Below are positions 1-7,884 of a DNA stretch of 64,000 bases, in pieces. The position numbers were made by a program, and so were the translations under genes. This DNA comes from an uncultured Prevotellaceae bacterium (GTDB lineage: Bacteria; Bacteroidota; Bacteroidia; Bacteroidales; Bacteroidaceae): NCBI GenBank assembly GCA_900315105.1, contig OMXX01000006.1, forward strand, positions 62,001 through 126,000, read 5' to 3'. The notes beneath the pieces are model-generated. The model was not told where the DNA came from. It ran no database searches and saw only the letters and a list, made by a program, of their open reading frames with translations. Positions within the stretch are counted from its first letter, which is position 1. Each line of letters starts with the position of its first letter.

Positions 1-2
1 TT

Positions 3-101
3 CATAACAGCCTTGTTATCATTACTTTAGATGGCTACGGCCAAGATGTGAGTCTCGTTCAACAAGCAAGAAAATCCCGACCGGTAACAAGTAACAGGTA
101 A
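3..101 (+). pseudogene. possible 3' end of a truncated gene
   Basis: One forward frame is open from the window edge and reads HNSLVIITLDGYGQDVSLVQ and onward, then runs into the 155-bp repeat element at 83 and stops at 99-101. The codons before the repeat look like ordinary protein, whereas the last six are supplied by the repeat. It may be the C-terminus of an upstream gene whose natural stop was displaced by the repeat. I do not recognise the family and the stretch is too short to be sure it is coding. Confidence 0.25.
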
Positions 102-236
102 CAATAAGGATTTTAGTGCATGGCCAAATTTTACTGAAATCTTCTAAGGAGTTTATATACCTTATTATATATAAATAATAAATATAGGCATAGGTTTACA
201 CTATTTTTCTTATTGTTACCCGTTACCTGTTACTGT
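83..236. repeat. 155-bp inverted-repeat element, copy 1
   Basis: Terminal arms made of the word GTAACA(A/G) repeated (83-108) are mirrored at 209-233 in inverted orientation. The core is AT-rich and contains TTTATATACCTTATTATATA. A second copy of the same length at 15951-16105 is roughly 90% identical in the core. It has no coding capacity and resembles a miniature inverted-repeat element. Its right edge abuts a duplicated gene fragment. Confidence 0.75.
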
Positions 237-238
237 TA

Positions 239-308
239 TTGTCAACGCCAAGTCCGAAGAGGGCGAAATCACCTTTGACTGGATCGTCTGGCTAGATTTC
301 ACGAAGAA
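239..308 (-). pseudogene. duplicated 3' fragment of the TIGR02757 gene
   Basis: The first 51 bases are identical to the 3' end of the intact TIGR02757 gene at 3721-3771, followed by about 18 diverged bases. In the reverse frame it still reads PDDPVKGDFALFGLGVD, but the Trp codon in front of it has become TAG and the natural stop is replaced by read-through toward the repeat element. Similarity ends near 310. It is a decayed partial copy, directly joined to the 155-bp element. Confidence 0.75.
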
Positions 309-369
309 TCTTCCTCTATTCTCAGAATACCAGTGGGAGGCTCGTAATCATTTTTTTTATACGGATAAT

Positions 370-400
370 TTTGCAGTAAGAAAAAATATCATTACTTTTG
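370..400 (+). promoter_or_regulatory. Bacteroidetes promoter for the 515-1180 gene
   Basis: TTTG at 370-373, 19 bases, then TACTTTTG at 393-400 followed by CA. This matches the -33/-7 pattern of the Bacteroidetes primary sigma factor. The leader to the start codon is about 105 bases and holds no recognisable element. Confidence 0.6.
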
Positions 401-514
401 CATAGCGTTACAAAAAGGGTATCGTAAGAAGCTACGACAGCTTATGAAAATGATCCAAGCAATCCCTTCTGCGATTCCTGATTCTGGGTGATTCGCGCAT
501 AAAAATTATTTATT

Positions 515-1180
515 ATGATAAAAATTGTAAACAAAAAGGAAATAATTAGGTTGTTATCAGAAGACAGCTATTTTAGCGGTTTTAAACCTACTTCTATTGG
601 ATTTAAGAAAAAGGACGGGAAAGATTGGGAAGTGATAGAATTATTTGGTTATCCCAGATGGTGGGATGATAAGTATGAGGACGCTCTTGGAATTCGTGTA
701 TCCTTCCTGAAACGGTTTGATGTTCTTCATCGATGGTTCGAACCTTTTCGTGCTACAACGCAACAAGAATTGAGAGACCTTCGTTCGCACTATACGGTAG
801 GGATAACTCATGATATGTATTTCCCCGATAGGGAGCTTTATTATACATTCCCATTTGATGGCAGTGAGTTTGAAGAGCGACTTGAAAACATGCGTAGGGA
901 TATTGTAGAGATTGGAACCTGCTTTTTTGACAAGTACAAGACGCTTAACGATTATTACAAGAACGACGTGGAGCCTATTATTGCAGATGAGCATTTTAAA
1001 CTAGGCAACGATTGTATTCATTGGTACCTATATCTGAAAGCGGCAAAGCTAGTGTCTCCAGAAAAATACGGTCAGATACAACAGAAAATTATGGAACATA
1101 TAGAATCGCTACATTCCTGGCATGAGCCTAATTTGGAAAATGTGTATCCAAAACTCGAAGAAATATTAAATGCAGTATAA
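515..1180 (+). CDS. hypothetical protein, possibly immunity-like
   Basis: A 221-residue soluble protein without signal peptide or membrane segment. It is rich in aromatic and acidic residues, with a segment GFKKKDGKDWEVIELF near residue 30 that loosely recalls the start of DUF4304-type proteins, and a helical C-terminal half. I do not recognise the family with confidence. It has its own promoter, and its neighbour is a reverse-strand DUF4304-like gene. Such orphan proteins in Bacteroidales often accumulate as immunity genes against contact-dependent toxins, which here is only inference from composition and neighbourhood. Confidence 0.6.
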   Translation: MIKIVNKKEIIRLLSEDSYFSGFKPTSIGFKKKDGKDWEVIELFGYPRWWDDKYEDALGIRVSFLKRFDVLHRWFEPFRATTQQELRDLRSHYTVGITHDMYFPDRELYYTFPFDGSEFEERLENMRRDIVEIGTCFFDKYKTLNDYYKNDVEPIIADEHFKLGNDCIHWYLYLKAAKLVSPEKYGQIQQKIMEHIESLHSWHEPNLENVYPKLEEILNAV

Positions 1181-1285
1181 TCCCTGAATCAATGGTTCTC
1201 CGGAATCATGTAGACGATTCTAGTATGCACCAGCGTTGCCTTCAATTAAATGACATCGCTGCTGAAATCTGCAAATAACAAAAGA

Positions 1286-1969
1286 TTATAACTCGAAATC
1301 CAATTGATGATGATATTTTTTGCAGAGTTCTTGATATTCTTTAGCTAAACGAGGCCAGATTCTAATAGCTTTATGGACTATCTTTAGACCATTCTCTTCT
1401 ATTTCATAATCACTATCATTTTCTTTTTCGTAATTAAGCTTCTTGTCTTTGATAAAATAGTCTACATAATCCCAATACCCCTGTTGGAAAGCATAAATAA
1501 GAAACTTATTATGATGCACCCATACTTTTTCTTTCATAAACCAATCAAGTAGCTTTCTATTGTCTGTAAGGGAATTAAAAAAAGACAAAACCATTTTCAG
1601 TTCTTCTCTAACCAATCTTCCGGTCTCTAATACATCTGCTGTATCTGTCAACATAAAAGAAGAAAAATGATGGTGGGTTGTAAAATAATGTTGTCTATTA
1701 TTATACTGAACTAACAGTAAGTCACTCATAGTAAGCTTTGAGAAATCTGTTTCTTCTCCATTAGCCTTTGCGACTTCAAAGGAATAGACACCGCAATTAA
1801 TATAAAATTCATCCCTTCCCTCGAAGTTCCACTGACTCGACTGAAAATTGATGGTAAAAACAAAAACATCATTCTTGCGCCAAAAATAATTGGCCTTTTT
1901 CCGATACCCTAATTCTTTCATCATAGGGTGAATCTCTGACTTAATAAAATCTTTTAATAACTGACTCAT
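1286..1969 (-). CDS. DUF4304 family protein
   Basis: A 227-residue cytosolic protein. The N-terminal 110 residues follow the DUF4304 pattern: an opening helix, LGYRKKANYFWRK near residue 20, then VFTINFQSSQWN and FYINCGVYS. The C-terminal half is helical and charged. DUF4304 proteins have no established biochemical activity, and many occur singly or beside toxin genes, so an orphan immunity role is possible. The start is the ATG at 1967-1969, preceded by a purine-rich AGAGG. No toxin gene is present next to it. Confidence 0.7.
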   Translation of the reverse strand: MSQLLKDFIKSEIHPMMKELGYRKKANYFWRKNDVFVFTINFQSSQWNFEGRDEFYINCGVYSFEVAKANGEETDFSKLTMSDLLLVQYNNRQHYFTTHHHFSSFMLTDTADVLETGRLVREELKMVLSFFNSLTDNRKLLDWFMKEKVWVHHNKFLIYAFQQGYWDYVDYFIKDKKLNYEKENDSDYEIEENGLKIVHKAIRIWPRLAKEYQELCKKYHHQLDFEL

Positions 1970-2144
1970 AACCTCTCATTTTTATTTTAACATATAAGAC
2001 ATTAATGCTTTTTTATCAGGCATGCTTTGACCTATAAAGATCAAAACAAAGAACCACCACTTTAATATATATTTGAATCAGAAATTTCTCATAACAATAT
2101 AGTCTCTTTGAATTTTTGTTTACATGAAGAGATTTTGCATGATT

Positions 2145-2588
2145 TTAATAAATTTCTTTGTGATATTTCTCATTCATCTGAAGTAAATAGGACTTGGACA
2201 CTTGTCGAAGTACAATACTATCTATGTTTTCTATGCCGTAAAACAAACCTTCTTTATTGTTGTTTCTATAAATAGTGATTTGATCCTTATTTTTCTTAAT
2301 TGGCCAAGGATCGTACCGAGTGACTTGGTCATCTAAAAATAGACTGTCACCTATAATCCAGCATAAATAGTAATAGCCTATAATATCATGATCGTTATAC
2401 TCGCTCAGTCTGCCTGTAGTTTCTTTGTCATCAGAAGGTAATGCAGAATTTTGTAAGTATAAGTATATAAATGTAGAATCGCTAATTTCAGAAGCGTAGT
2501 GAAGAAGGCGGGGTGTCTTACAAGAAATCAGTATCCAGGAAGCAAATATGATATATATTATAGCTTTTTTACCCATAAGAAAAATCAT
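2145..2588 (-). CDS. small lipoprotein of unknown function
   Basis: A 147-residue protein opening with basic residues, a hydrophobic stretch and the lipobox LISC near residue 22, so it should be cleaved and lipidated by the type II signal peptidase. The mature part has no domain I recognise and contains several Tyr-, Ile- and Asp-rich segments. An inner ATG four codons downstream (MGKKAII) would give an equally good signal peptide. No partner gene is evident nearby. Confidence 0.65.
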   Translation of the reverse strand: MIFLMGKKAIIYIIFASWILISCKTPRLLHYASEISDSTFIYLYLQNSALPSDDKETTGRLSEYNDHDIIGYYYLCWIIGDSLFLDDQVTRYDPWPIKKNKDQITIYRNNNKEGLFYGIENIDSIVLRQVSKSYLLQMNEKYHKEIY

Positions 2589-2655
2589 TTCTTGTTATTG
2601 TTATTTATATGTAAAGACTTGTCGTTGCGATTTCGTCGTGACTCCTATATGAAAA

Positions 2656-2752
2656 GGAACCAAACTCGGTGAAGGTCCGTTCTAAGAGCGAATATAGAGC
2701 GAAGGTTCACCGAGTTTGGTTCGGAGGAAGAACGAAGGGAGAGCGAAGTCGT
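2656..2752. repeat. decamer-type array with a 17-bp inverted repeat
   Basis: The arms GAACCAAACTCGGTGAA (2657-2673) and its exact complement at 2706-2722 flank GTCCGTTCTAAGAGCG, and are followed by GGAGGAAGAACGAAGGG. The words match those in the larger arrays near 15.8, 29.6 and 52.5 kb (CACCGA-TTTG, TCCGTT, GGAGGAAGAACG). It lies in the spacer between two reverse-strand genes, downstream of the acyltransferase. Confidence 0.6.
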
Positions 2753-2795
2753 ATTGAAGAATTTGCAATTCTATAATTAACCAGATTGCAGATTG

Positions 2796-3398
2796 TTATA
2801 TACTCCAACGCCTATTCACGAATCTGCCTGGATTGTTATAGTTCAGAACTTTTGCGGGAACTCCTGCTACCGTTGCATTCTCAGGAACGTCTTTTGTTAC
2901 AACCGTACCAGCTCCGATAGTAGAATTGCTGCCGACCTTTACATCTTCTACGATACATACATTAGGCCCAATGTAAACATTATCACCAATGATAGCTGGC
3001 GTTTTGTGGTTTGTTCCTATGTTCAGGAACTGGGAAATATTTACATTATTGCCTATTATCGTGTGCTCGTTGATAACCATGCAAATATTGTGACCAATAA
3101 AGAAACCATATCCGATCTTAACCGATCCTGGTATCTGCACTTGTGTTTTTTGGCTTTGTCTTTCATACATGAATCTGCAAAAAAGATAAAGCCACCCTTT
3201 GTATTGGGTTAGTCTGAGCCAAAATAGTAGGGAAGAAGAGAAAGGTCTGAAGAGGTGTTTTATAATCGAAAGTGTGGATTCTTCCTTTCCTGATATTCTA
3301 TGTCTGTCACTTTTGATTAAGGTAAAACAATCCCTATAACTTTCCGCAATCGGAATGCATATTTTATTGCCTTTCAAATCGTATGTTTCTGTTCTCAT
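2796..3398 (-). CDS. hexapeptide-repeat acyltransferase, serine acetyltransferase-like
   Basis: A 200-residue protein with a helical N-terminal part and a C-terminal left-handed beta-helix of hexapeptide repeats from about residue 90 (IGYGFFIGHN, IIGNNVNISQ, IIGDNVYIGPNV, VGSNSTIGAGTVVTKDVPE) ending in AGVPAKVL. This arrangement is typical of serine O-acetyltransferase-like enzymes and of sugar O-acetyltransferases in polysaccharide loci. The active-site His is likely the one in GTNHKTP. It lacks the full N-terminal domain of classical CysE. The substrate cannot be told: cysteine precursor synthesis and surface glycan acetylation are both possible. A promoter lies about 260 bases upstream. 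Confidence 0.8.
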   Translation of the reverse strand: MRTETYDLKGNKICIPIAESYRDCFTLIKSDRHRISGKEESTLSIIKHLFRPFSSSLLFWLRLTQYKGWLYLFCRFMYERQSQKTQVQIPGSVKIGYGFFIGHNICMVINEHTIIGNNVNISQFLNIGTNHKTPAIIGDNVYIGPNVCIVEDVKVGSNSTIGAGTVVTKDVPENATVAGVPAKVLNYNNPGRFVNRRWSI

Positions 3399-3717
3399 AA
3401 CAGCGAAAATACTTCATGTGGTCCGATAAATACCTCGAATCGAACTAGTTAAACCGATATGCTTTTTAACCACAAAGGAAATGCGAGGTATCTGGCTTGT
3501 TGTTAGCGACGCATTTCTCAAATGTGGTACTTACTCTTTGTTACCATTCTGAAAACTTACATATTCAGATCGGCGTTTTTTTTATGCAGATTTAGGCTTG
3601 CATGAAGGAAATAGGGCGTGTAGCTCGTAGAACGGTGCCCCATCTCCGATTTCCAAATGCAAAGATATAAAAATATCCCGAGAAATACAAATTTTAGTTA
3701 AACTTTTTGAAAGAAGA
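3399..3717 (-). other. long leader of the acyltransferase gene
   Basis: Between the promoter at 3660-3691 and the start codon at 3398 lies a leader of roughly 255 bases. It contains an imperfect hairpin formed by CCACAAAGGAAATGCG (near 3470) and CGCATTTCTCAAATGTGG (near 3508). I recognise no known riboswitch. A TTCGATTC in the complement of about 3432-3440 resembles a T-loop but has no matching stem, so no tRNA is called. Confidence 0.35.
3660..3691 (-). promoter_or_regulatory. Bacteroidetes promoter
   Basis: Read on the reverse strand: TTTG (3688-3691), exactly 20 bases, then TATCTTTG (3660-3667) followed by CA. It is a very good match to the primary sigma factor consensus and points toward the acyltransferase gene. 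Confidence 0.7.
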
Positions 3718-4452
3718 TTATTTGTCAACGCCAAGTCCGAAGAGGGCGAAATCACCTTTGACTGGATCGTCAGGCCATATTTCGCGAAGTTTCTGTGTAA
3801 GTTTCAAGGCGGCATTCATGCTTGTGCACTTGCTTGTTATGAGTCCTAATTTCGTGGCTTCCTGAAGGACGTGAGTATCCATAGGAATGATGAGCGTGCT
3901 CTTGTCGATAAGGTCGCTCCAAAGTCCAAGGTCAACGGGGGAGTTGTCGCGCACCATCCATCTGAGGAACATACATACGCGCTTGCAAGATGATGTGGCA
4001 TCCTTTGGGATAACACCTGTGCTTCCGTGAGTGGCAAACCATGATGTCAAGGCCTTTACAGCATCGAGGGCTGATAATTTCCTGTCTGGTTTCTTTATGC
4101 TCGTGATAAAGCCTCGCATAGAGCCGTATTGCTCAATCATTTGTGCAAGGGCATTGAGGAAATCATTCATCATAGCCTTGGTGTAGAGGCGGTAGAAGCA
4201 CTCGTCGGTGTGTGGTATGTTTTTCTCGTAATCTCTGTTTTTCAGCCATTGGATATAGTCGCCCTCAATCCTTAGGCTCTCAATCTTGGGCAGGAACTGT
4301 TTTCTGCTGCCATAGCTTATAGAAGAGGCGATAAATGCCATTATCTCTTTATTCGTATCGCCTTTTACTTGGTGCATGAACCATGACGGGTCTCCGTTGA
4401 GGAAATCCGCACACTCGTATTTGTTGGCGAGAGAGGAAAGATGACTATTCAT
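3718..4452 (-). CDS. TIGR02757 (DUF2400) family protein
   Basis: About 244 residues. Recognisable family signatures are DPSWFMHQ near the start, a central helical region, IIPMDTHVLQEATKLGL (like the HhH-GPD Asp-Thr-His segment of endonuclease III relatives) and FALFGLGV at the end. The family is widespread in Bacteroidetes and proteobacteria, and its reaction is not established. An ATG 16 codons further out exists, but those codons (reading MLSTSDYPLGKAWLGF) lie in a dispersed intergenic repeat, so the start MNSHLSS at 4452 is preferred. A decayed copy of its 3' end sits at 239-308. Confidence 0.85.
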   Translation of the reverse strand: MNSHLSSLANKYECADFLNGDPSWFMHQVKGDTNKEIMAFIASSISYGSRKQFLPKIESLRIEGDYIQWLKNRDYEKNIPHTDECFYRLYTKAMMNDFLNALAQMIEQYGSMRGFITSIKKPDRKLSALDAVKALTSWFATHGSTGVIPKDATSSCKRVCMFLRWMVRDNSPVDLGLWSDLIDKSTLIIPMDTHVLQEATKLGLITSKCTSMNAALKLTQKLREIWPDDPVKGDFALFGLGVDK

Positions 4453-4554
4453 AAAGCCTAACCAAGCCTTCCCCAACGGGTAGTCGGATGTTGATAACAT
4501 CGGAGTATGTGACGAGATGTTTTATACATTCTTTCGCTTAAGGAAGGCTTGGTG
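4453..4554. repeat. GCCTAACCAAGCC-type dispersed repeat
   Basis: AAGCCTAACCAAGCCTTCCC begins at the base after the start codon complement and is mirrored by GGAAGGCTTGGT near 4540. Between them lie GTCGGATGTTGATAACATCG, itself a dyad, and ATGTTTTATACA. Related copies with the same blocks occur at 57085-57143, 58603-58775 and 60123-60244. It supplies an in-frame ATG upstream of the TIGR02757 gene. Confidence 0.65.
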
Positions 4555-4629
4555 ATTAATAATTGTGATGTTTGTTAATGGTTTATCTTACTATATCGCA
4601 TCCCTCCCTTAGGGAGGGCCTGGGTGGGC

Positions 4630-6114
4630 TTATAGAATGCTCTTCACCGTCTCAAGCATTCCTTTGCTCTGTATGTCATTCAGGAAGCCTTCAACCATAT
4701 CTGTGAGACCTGGGATTGTGTTGAGGTTGCCGTGCTCGCCCCAGATCCAGTCGGCTGCAAGAACGCCCTCTGCCACCTTGCGGGTATCGCCAGTTGCCCA
4801 GAGCTGTGTGAGAAGATCCATAATCTTCTGATCATCGTTTGGCTGGATAGGTGCTCCGTCTGCGCGTGTACCGCCCTTGTAGTAGGTGATGATGGCTGCA
4901 AGACCGAGTACGAGTCCCTTTGGCAACTCGCCCTTGCGCTCGAGGTAAACCTTGACTCCTGGGAGATCACGTGCCTGGAACTTAGGGAATGAGTTGAGCA
5001 TGATGCTTGTAACTTGATGGTCAACGTATGGGTTGTCGAAGCGCTCGAGTACGTCGGCTGCAAACTTCTGAAGCTCGTCCATTGGGAGGTTGAGAGTCTG
5101 CATAAGCTCGTCATACTGTACCTTCTTGATATAAGGACCAACGACCTCGTGATGAAGGGCATCGCGAACAATATTGATACCTGAGAGGTAGGCAACAGGA
5201 GAGAGAACGGTGTGAGGACCGTTGAGCAACGTAACCTTACGCTCGTGGTATGGTGCCTCAGACTCGGCAATAAGCACGTTGAGACCTGCCTGATCTGCAG
5301 GGAATTCCTTACGAAGTTCCTCGCATGTCATGTTCTCAGCCTTCTCGATAACCCAGAGGTGGAATATCTCGGCCTGAACAACGAGGTTGTCTCTGTAACC
5401 AATCTTCTCCTGAATCTGGGCAATCTCATTACGTGGGAAGCCCGGAACGATACGGTCAACGAGGGTGGCGCATACATAGTTGTACTTCTCGAACCATTCA
5501 GAGAAAGCGGCTGCCTTCTCGCCGAAGTCTTCTTTCCAAAGCTCGATATACTTGCGGATGCAATCCTTGAGGTGATGGCCGTTGAGGAAGATAAGCTCAC
5601 AAGGCATGATGACGAGGCCCTTTGAAGGATCACCGTTGAATGCGTTGAAACGATACCAGAGCAGCTGTGTCAGCTTACCCGGATATGAAGATGCCGGAGC
5701 ATCTGAAAGCTTGCAGGCAGGATCGAAAGCGATACCAGCCTCAGTAGTGTTGGAGATGACGAAACGAATCTCTGGCTGTTCTGCGAGAGCCTGATAAGCC
5801 CAATGTTGTGCGTATGGATCGATAGCACGGCTTACAACGTCGATACGGTCGAGTTGGTTAACAGCCTCGCCATTGAGGCGTCCCTGAAGGTTTACATGGT
5901 AAAGGCAATCCTGACCGTTGAGCCACTGAACCATACCGCGGTCGATTGGCTGAACGATAACAACAGAACCGTTGAAGTTTGTCTTCGCATCCATATTCCA
6001 TACTATCCAGTCAACGAATGCGCGGAGGAAGTTACCCTCACCAAACTGTATTATTTTTTCTGGCATTACACTCTTAGGTGCAGTGCGTTTACTTAAAGCT
6101 GGTAATTGTGCCAT
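4630..6114 (-). CDS. uxaB: tagaturonate reductase (altronate oxidoreductase)
   Basis: About 494 residues of the mannitol dehydrogenase-type long-chain polyol dehydrogenase family. It opens with a Rossmann-like segment KIIQFGEGNFLRAFVDW and contains the tagaturonate reductase signatures VISNTTEAGI, MPCELI, NGHHLK, and KVTLLNGPHT. It reduces D-tagaturonate to D-altronate with NADH in galacturonate breakdown, in keeping with a pectin-using gut or rumen bacterium. The ATG at 6114 (MAQLPALSK) is preferred over one 17 codons upstream, because the extra codons are AT-rich spacer. A TAATTTTG box at 6163-6170 is a possible -7 element with a poor -33. No other uxa gene adjoins it. Confidence 0.9.
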   Translation of the reverse strand: MAQLPALSKRTAPKSVMPEKIIQFGEGNFLRAFVDWIVWNMDAKTNFNGSVVIVQPIDRGMVQWLNGQDCLYHVNLQGRLNGEAVNQLDRIDVVSRAIDPYAQHWAYQALAEQPEIRFVISNTTEAGIAFDPACKLSDAPASSYPGKLTQLLWYRFNAFNGDPSKGLVIMPCELIFLNGHHLKDCIRKYIELWKEDFGEKAAAFSEWFEKYNYVCATLVDRIVPGFPRNEIAQIQEKIGYRDNLVVQAEIFHLWVIEKAENMTCEELRKEFPADQAGLNVLIAESEAPYHERKVTLLNGPHTVLSPVAYLSGINIVRDALHHEVVGPYIKKVQYDELMQTLNLPMDELQKFAADVLERFDNPYVDHQVTSIMLNSFPKFQARDLPGVKVYLERKGELPKGLVLGLAAIITYYKGGTRADGAPIQPNDDQKIMDLLTQLWATGDTRKVAEGVLAADWIWGEHGNLNTIPGLTDMVEGFLNDIQSKGMLETVKSIL

Positions 6115-6228
6115 TGTTAGTTTTTGTATTAATAAAAAGTTAACCAGAGTTTTATGTGAGTGCAAAATTAATAAAATTTTACAATATAATCCGTGTTTTG
6201 GAGCAGAAAAATAATAAATTAAAATTTA

Positions 6229-7152
6229 TTAACGTAGGCGCACGTCAACAATAAGCCCTTCGTTTGCGAGTATGGTGTTCTTGAATACCTGCTTGGCTTC
6301 TTGCAAAAGTGGTTCGTCTGTGTTATATCTCTGGCTGTAATGCCCGAGCATGAGTTGGGTGGCGTTTGCATTTTTTGCAGTCATAGCAGCTTCCTTTGCG
6401 GTGGAGTGCAGATATTTTACGGCTTTCTCCTTAAAATCCTCTGTATAAGTGGATTCGTGGTATAGCAAGGTTACGTCCTTTATTTTTTCTGCAAGTTCTG
6501 GGAAGTATCTTGTGTCGGAACAATAGGCGTATGAACGAACTAGGTCTGGATCAGAGGTGAGAAGTTCATTTTTAATCACTTCACCTTCGGGGGAAGTCCA
6601 GTCCAATCCTGCCTTTATGTTGTTGATCTGCGAGATAGGGATATTATAGAAATCAATCATATCACGACGGATATGTCGTGAGCCGGCCTTTTCTCTAAAG
6701 AGGAAACCGCAGCAATGCACTCTATGACAAAGAGGTATGCTTTCCACGGTGAGAGAGCGGTCTTCATAGATTACCTGCTGTTTGTTCGTGTCAACGGCAT
6801 GGAAGACGACCTCGAAGTCGAGTCCGCCACAGAAGGTCTTTATTTCAAGGTTCAGAAGTTCCTCATACTCGCCCGGGGCATAGATGTGGAGTGGGGCGGT
6901 GCGACCATTCAGACCGAAAGTGCTTATCATTCCTATCAGACCAAGCACGTGATCGCCGTGAAGATGCGAGATGAACACGGCGTATATCTTAGTAAAGTTG
7001 AGGCGTGACTTCCTTATCTGCTGTTGAGTGCCCTCGCCACAGTCAACCATGAAGAGCTTACCCCTTATCTCAACAATCTGAGAAGAGGGGGCATGTCTGG
7101 CTGTCGGTAAGGCAGAGCCGCATCCTAAGATATGAATTTTGAATGGTTGCAT
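6229..7152 (-). CDS. rnz: ribonuclease Z
   Basis: A metallo-beta-lactamase fold tRNA 3' processing endonuclease of 307 residues. It shows the zinc motif HLHGDH at residues 63-68, the N-terminal ILGCGSALPT and VDCGEGTQQQIR of RNase Z, an exosite-containing middle region, a second metal ligand Asp in SDTRY and the distal LGHYSQRY. It removes 3' trailers from precursor tRNAs in the cytosol. The start MQPFK at 7152 fits the family better than an ATG three codons upstream. A word array separates it from the lipoprotein gene. Confidence 0.93.
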   Translation of the reverse strand: MQPFKIHILGCGSALPTARHAPSSQIVEIRGKLFMVDCGEGTQQQIRKSRLNFTKIYAVFISHLHGDHVLGLIGMISTFGLNGRTAPLHIYAPGEYEELLNLEIKTFCGGLDFEVVFHAVDTNKQQVIYEDRSLTVESIPLCHRVHCCGFLFREKAGSRHIRRDMIDFYNIPISQINNIKAGLDWTSPEGEVIKNELLTSDPDLVRSYAYCSDTRYFPELAEKIKDVTLLYHESTYTEDFKEKAVKYLHSTAKEAAMTAKNANATQLMLGHYSQRYNTDEPLLQEAKQVFKNTILANEGLIVDVRLR

Positions 7153-7164
7153 CAATATCAATTT

Positions 7165-7312
7165 ATTTACTATTTGACTATTTACGATTTACTATTTATT
7201 TACAATTCTTTGATATTTACTATTTATTACTCGGTTATGGACTGGCGGAAATAGTACATAAACCCAATAGTACATAAATTGTAAATAGTAAATGGCTAAA
7301 TAGTAAATGTTA
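7165..7312. repeat. word array with inverted arms (ATTTACTATTT type)
   Basis: The spacer between lipoprotein and rnz is built from the words ATTTACTATTT, ATTTACGATTT and TTATTTACAATT on the left and their complements AATTGTAAATAGTAAAT and TAAATAGTAAAT on the right (about 7275-7308). The centre holds AATAGTACATAAACCCAATAGTACATAA, two copies of a 12-base unit. The whole could fold as a long imperfect hairpin. There is no coding potential. Confidence 0.6.
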
Positions 7313-7325
7313 TGGGGGTGGGTCT

Positions 7326-7880
7326 TTATTTACTTCTTTTATAAACAAATATTCCCTTTGAGTTCTCAAGTTCGAGGCTATCGGCACCGAGAGACAGGAC
7401 ATCGAAGGTGTCGGTATTGAGAATGAGTTTGGCGTTGCAGATTGTCCAAGCGGTGTAAGGCTTGCTCTCTGCCTGTATGCTACTCTCAATACTGCCGTCC
7501 TCGTTGATGGTGAAGTTCTTGTCGAGGGAAGTCCAGCGGCCGAGCAAGGTCGTGAGGTTGATGACCTTATGGGCAATGTTCTCGTCTGCGGTCTTGCAGT
7601 AGGTAACAGCCATTCTGTCGCCGCTCATCATACCGCCCTGAACGTCACTACCATTCTCCTCGTCTATAGTGAATGTGAGGGTCTTGCCATCATCGGTTAC
7701 GAGTTCGAGAGTGTTCATCATCGTGCCCTCTCCGCACTTGCCATAGATTGTGGAGTCTGCGCTTCCGACATTGAGTGTATCTCTTTGTGCGTCAGCGTTA
7801 TCGGTCTTGCCACCGTTACAGCTTGCGAGTAATGCTATACAGCCGAAAACGACTGTGAGTATTATTGATTTCTTCATCAT
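7326..7880 (-). CDS. lipoprotein with lipocalin-like domain
   Basis: About 185 residues. The N-terminus is a type II signal peptide (MMKKSIILTVVFG, lipobox LLASC). The mature protein starts with an Asn/Asp-rich linker, then a DxTIYGKCGEG segment and a second half (LLGRWTSLDKNFTINEDGSI onward) whose spacing recalls small lipocalin-like lipoproteins of Bacteroidetes. The ligand is unknown. The start is placed at the double ATG at 7875-7880, four bases after the mazG stop, so the two genes are probably co-transcribed. The longer frame overlapping mazG is not credible. Confidence 0.7.
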   Translation of the reverse strand: MMKKSIILTVVFGCIALLASCNGGKTDNADAQRDTLNVGSADSTIYGKCGEGTMMNTLELVTDDGKTLTFTIDEENGSDVQGGMMSGDRMAVTYCKTADENIAHKVINLTTLLGRWTSLDKNFTINEDGSIESSIQAESKPYTAWTICNAKLILNTDTFDVLSLGADSLELENSKGIFVYKRSK

Positions 7881-7884
7881 TTCT

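Noticed and set aside
3425..3445. tRNA T-loop in the acyltransferase leader
   Set aside because: TTCGATTC is present on the reverse strand but the flanking bases cannot form a T stem and no acceptor or anticodon arm fits.
5212..5625. Forward-strand reading frame opposite uxaB
   Set aside because: It is a shadow of the uxaB coding frame with no ribosome-binding site or family.
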